A stretch of 64,000 nt of DNA from Variovorax boronicumulans NBRC 103145 (lineage in GTDB: Bacteria > Pseudomonadota > Gammaproteobacteria > Burkholderiales > Burkholderiaceae_C). Where the stretch lies: contig NZ_BCUS01000024.1 of assembly GCF_001591345.1 (NCBI RefSeq), forward strand, positions 1-64,000. The letters are read 5' to 3'. The position numbers and the translations under genes were made by a program. The stretch's first letter is position 1. Each line of letters opens with the position of its first letter. Shown here one piece after another: positions 61,701 through 64,000 of this stretch. A model generated the notes under the pieces. That model did no database searches, was not told the DNA's origin, and saw only the letters and a program-made list of their open reading frames with translations.

Positions 61701-62213
61701 ATGAGTCAGATCAACGACCTTCCCCTTTCTGCCGTCACCGCGTCGGGTTCGCCGCGCGGCCAGCGCATCGCATTCGTCGAGGCGCAATGGCATTCCGACA
61801 TCGTCCACCAGGCACGTGACGCCTTTCTCGAAGAGATGGCGCGGCTCGGCGTGGCGCGCGAGCTCATCGACATCTTCGATGTGCCCGGCGCCTTCGAGAT
61901 CCCGCTGCACGCCAAGCGCCTGGCCAACTCGGGCAAGTACGCGGCCATCATCGGCTGCGCGCTGGTGGTGGACGGCGGCATCTACCGCCACGAATTCGTC
62001 GCCAACACCGTCGTCAGCACGCTGATGTCGCTGCAGCTGGAGACCGACGTGCCGATCTTCTCGGCCGTGCTCACGCCGCACCACTTCCACGAGCACGTGG
62101 AGCACCGCAAGTACTTCCACCGCCACTTCGCGGTCAAGGGCACGGAAGTGGCCGAGGCCTGCTTCAAGACGCTCGAGGCGCTGGACAAGGTCGACGCGCT
62201 GCTGGCCGCCTGA
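61701..62213 (+). CDS. ribH: 6,7-dimethyl-8-ribityllumazine synthase, type II (RibH2-like)
   Basis: 170 residues. QRIAFVEAQWHSDIVHQARD near 22, DVPGAFEIPLHAKRLANSGK near 60, GCALVVDGGIYRHEFVANTV, and VLTPHHFHEHVEHRKYFHRH with the catalytic histidine region. The GGIYRH and HHFHEH pattern is the type II enzyme of Brucella and Rhizobiales (decameric, RibH2), not the usual icosahedral type I. It condenses aminouracil and dihydroxybutanone phosphate in riboflavin synthesis. An FMN riboswitch precedes it; no other rib gene is adjacent. Confidence 0.92.
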   Translation: MSQINDLPLSAVTASGSPRGQRIAFVEAQWHSDIVHQARDAFLEEMARLGVARELIDIFDVPGAFEIPLHAKRLANSGKYAAIIGCALVVDGGIYRHEFVANTVVSTLMSLQLETDVPIFSAVLTPHHFHEHVEHRKYFHRHFAVKGTEVAEACFKTLEALDKVDALLAA

Positions 62214-62254
62214 GCGGGTTGGCAAGAGGCGCACGCCTGCAGTACCCTGCGCGG

Positions 62255-62956
62255 ATGGCCTCTCCATCCGCCCCGGCGGTCGCAGCAGCAGCTGCCGACC
62301 GCTACACCCTCTATGGGGCGCCCGGCTCGGGCGCCACGCCCATCCACGCCGCGCTGACGCTGATCGGCGCGCAGGTCGACACGGTCGACATCGCCCCCTG
62401 GGAGGGCGAGTCCGAACGCGAGCGGCTGACCGGCGTCAACCCGATGCAGCAGGTGCCCGCGCTCGTGCTGCCTTCGGGCGAAGTCATGACCGAGAGCGCG
62501 GCCATCCTCATCTGGCTCGGCGACCGCTACCCCGAGGCCGGGCTCTGCCCCGCGCCCGGCGATCCGCGCCGCGCGCAGTACCTGCGCTGGATGGTCTACC
62601 TGCCGGCCTCGATCTATTCGATGTTCTGGGTGCGCGACGAGCCTTCGCGCCTCGCGGCCGATGCCGCCGCGCAGGCCGTGGTGCTCGAGCGCACGGCCGC
62701 GCGCATCGCGCACTGCTGGCACCTCATGGACACGCAGATCGACGAACCGTCGCCCTACCTGCTCGGCGACAAGCTCAGCATGCTCGACCTGTACGTGACC
62801 GTGGTGTCGCGCTGGACGCCGACCCGCCGGCGCTTCTACCGCGTGGCGCCGCGCATGGCGCGCGTGGTGCGGCGCGTGGACGCCGACCCGCGGCTGGCCG
62901 CGTTCTGGGCGGCGCGCTTTCCGTTCTCGATGGATGCGGACGAAGAGACAAGCTGA
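62255..62956 (+). CDS. Glutathione S-transferase family protein
   Basis: 233 residues from ATG 62255. N-terminal thioredoxin-like domain: RYTLYGAPGSGATPIHAALT, NPMQQVPALVLPSGEVMTES with the cis-Pro and the glutathione-binding E-S pair, then AAILIWLGDRYPE. The C-terminal helical domain is about 95-230, with LLGDKLSMLDLYVTVVSRWT. Possible role in detoxification; no special substrate clue. The ribosome site is weak. Confidence 0.86.
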   Translation: MASPSAPAVAAAAADRYTLYGAPGSGATPIHAALTLIGAQVDTVDIAPWEGESERERLTGVNPMQQVPALVLPSGEVMTESAAILIWLGDRYPEAGLCPAPGDPRRAQYLRWMVYLPASIYSMFWVRDEPSRLAADAAAQAVVLERTAARIAHCWHLMDTQIDEPSPYLLGDKLSMLDLYVTVVSRWTPTRRRFYRVAPRMARVVRRVDADPRLAAFWAARFPFSMDADEETS

Positions 62957-62987
62957 GGCCCGTTCTTCTCTTCTCATAATCGACGCC

Positions 62988-63368
62988 ATGACCGCACGCA
63001 CACCGACCACCGCCTACCCGATGACGATCTATCACAAGCCCAACTGCAGCACGTCGCGCAACGTGCTGGGCTTGATCCGCGAAAGCGGCGTGGAGCCCGA
63101 GATCGTCCTGTACCTGGAAACGCCGCCCTCGAAGAAGAAGCTGCGCGAACTGGCGAAGGCCATGGGCCTGACGGCGCGCGACCTGCTGCGCACGAAGGAA
63201 GCGCCTTACGAAGAGCTGAAGCTGGCGGACGAGAAATTGACCGACGACCAGCTGTTCGACGCGATCGTCGAGCACCCGATCCTGCTGCAACGCCCGATCG
63301 TGGTGTCGCCGCGCGGCACGCTCATGTGCCGGCCGTGGGAACGCGTGCGCGAGATTCTTCCCGCTTAA
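62988..63368 (+). CDS. arsC: ArsC-family arsenate reductase (glutaredoxin-dependent type)
   Basis: 126 residues from ATG 62988; ATG 63021 is a possible later start. Family motifs: TIYHKPNCSTSRNVLGLIRE with the active-site cysteine (residue 20), LRELAKAMGLTARDLLRTKE, and HPILLQRPIVVSPRGTLMCR with the arginines that bind the oxyanion. No arsR, arsB or acr3 is nearby, so it may be a housekeeping ArsC/Spx-like protein rather than part of an arsenic operon. Its last 4 bases overlap the convergent queG end. Confidence 0.87.
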   Translation: MTARTPTTAYPMTIYHKPNCSTSRNVLGLIRESGVEPEIVLYLETPPSKKKLRELAKAMGLTARDLLRTKEAPYEELKLADEKLTDDQLFDAIVEHPILLQRPIVVSPRGTLMCRPWERVREILPA

Positions 63369-64000
63369 ATCGGTTGATCTTCGGGCTGCTGCGCCAGCCC
63401 CCACGCGACATGCTCGCGCACCAGTTCGCTCGGATGTCCGGCGCGCGTGGCCAGCGCTTCCTTCGCGCCGCCCTCGCCTGAGCGCACCGCATTGCCCAGC
63501 GCCACCGCGATGTTGCGCAGCCAGCGCTCGTGGCCGATGCGGCGGATCGGGCTGCCTTCGGTGCGGCGCAGGAAGTCTTCCTCGCTCCACGCGAACAGCT
63601 CGGCCAGCGTGCGGCCCGTGAGCCCCTCGCGCGCGTCGAAGTCGGGCAGCGTGCTCTTCTTCGCGAACTTGTTCCAGGGGCAGATCAGCTGGCAGTCGTC
63701 GCAGCCGTAGATGCGGTTGGCCATGAGCGGGCGCAGCTCCACCGGAATGGCGCCGGCGTGCTCGATCGTCAGGTACGAGATGCAGCGGCGCGCATCGAGC
63801 CGCTGCGGCGCGACGATGGCGCGCGTCGGGCACACATCGATGCAGGCGCTGCAGCTGCCGCAGTGCGCGCTGACGGGCTCGCTCGGCGGCAGGGCCATGT
63901 CGACGTAGATTTCGCCCAGGAAGAACATCGAGCCCGCGTCGCGGTCGAGCACCAGCGTGTGCTTGCCGCGCCAGCCCTGGCCGCTGCGCGAGGCGAGCTC
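63365..64000 (-). CDS. queG: Epoxyqueuosine reductase, C-terminal part (runs off the right edge)
   Basis: About 211 residues are in the window, with the N-terminus beyond position 64000. Two 4Fe-4S motifs are seen: HCGSCSACIDVCPTRAIVAP and YGCDDCQLICPWNKFA. The C-terminal HEAT-like part includes RIGHERWLRNIAVALGNAVR. The set is diagnostic of QueG, the cobalamin-dependent enzyme that makes queuosine from epoxyqueuosine in tRNA. The upstream residues read LASRSGQGWRGKHTLVLDRD, matching the family. Confidence 0.93.
   Translation of the reverse strand, partial: ELASRSGQGWRGKHTLVLDRDAGSMFFLGEIYVDMALPPSEPVSAHCGSCSACIDVCPTRAIVAPQRLDARRCISYLTIEHAGAIPVELRPLMANRIYGCDDCQLICPWNKFAKKSTLPDFDAREGLTGRTLAELFAWSEEDFLRRTEGSPIRRIGHERWLRNIAVALGNAVRSGEGGAKEALATRAGHPSELVREHVAWGLAQQPEDQPI

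Noticed and set aside
62988-63368. Arsenic resistance operon
   Set aside because: Only an ArsC-like gene is present; no arsR, arsB, acr3 or arsH in the neighbourhood.
1-64000. CRISPR array
   Set aside because: No set of regularly spaced identical repeats was seen; the only tandem repeat is the in-frame Lys/Ala/Pro coding repeat at 49076-49260.

Overview
The window is GC-rich chromosomal DNA from a beta-proteobacterium, most likely a Comamonadaceae member close to Variovorax. Supporting signs are the gene order thrS-infC-rpmI-rplT-pheS-pheT-ihfA followed by a MerR gene, four orphan Bug/TctC-type periplasmic receptors, a lysine/alanine-rich histone-like SWIB protein, and abundant LysR, AraC and acyl-CoA catabolic genes. 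Genus is inferred from gene content only.

Left part (1-29.6 kb): accessory catabolism. A thiolase/DUF35 pair (64-1574) is followed by a LysR gene, an atypical iron-alcohol-dehydrogenase-fold gene and a decayed integrase remnant (about 3.95-4.14 kb). An AraC gene faces a cluster of fumarylpyruvate-hydrolase-like, deacetylase/allantoinase-like, MFS, TSUP and exported amidohydrolase genes (5.4-10.7 kb). From 20.9 down to 10.7 kb runs one tightly packed leftward operon: luciferase-like monooxygenase, flavin reductase fused to an FCD-like domain, two acyl-CoA dehydrogenases, enoyl-CoA hydratase, acyl-CoA ligase, SDR, VOC, NTF2-like protein and a tandem SDR. This looks like oxygenation followed by CoA-dependent beta-oxidation of an unidentified substrate. 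Next come LysR, an SMP-30 lactonase, three Bug receptors, a CaiB-type CoA-transferase, another SDR and an exported M20 amidohydrolase.

Island (about 29.6-35.4 kb): lower GC and mosaic. It holds an OLD-family ATPase/TOPRIM gene (candidate phage defence), a hypothetical gene, decayed coding sequence, AlpA, an AntA/AntB antirepressor and a 5'-truncated tyrosine integrase abutting the 3' end of tRNA-Pro(GGG). It resembles a degraded phage satellite.

Core (35.4-43.6 kb): translation operon read leftward, thrS to ihfA and merR. Its leader has the layout of a transcription attenuator: a 21-codon Phe/Thr-rich peptide, a pause hairpin, an anti-terminator segment and a terminator.

Right part (43.7-64 kb): thioesterase and ABM monooxygenase, a GlxA-type regulator, isocitrate lyase with three upstream dyads, gamma-glutamylcyclotransferase-like protein, EamA exporter, H1/SWIB protein, AraC regulator, a ThDP enzyme, and a TetR-controlled cluster (Bug receptor, Gfo/Idh/MocA oxidoreductase, DUF993 aldolase-like protein, TIM-barrel isomerase). 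Then come a YcaQ/AlkX-like DNA glycosylase, a TonB-dependent siderophore receptor, an FMN riboswitch driving a type II lumazine synthase (RibH2-like), a GST, an ArsC-like protein and the 3' part of queG.
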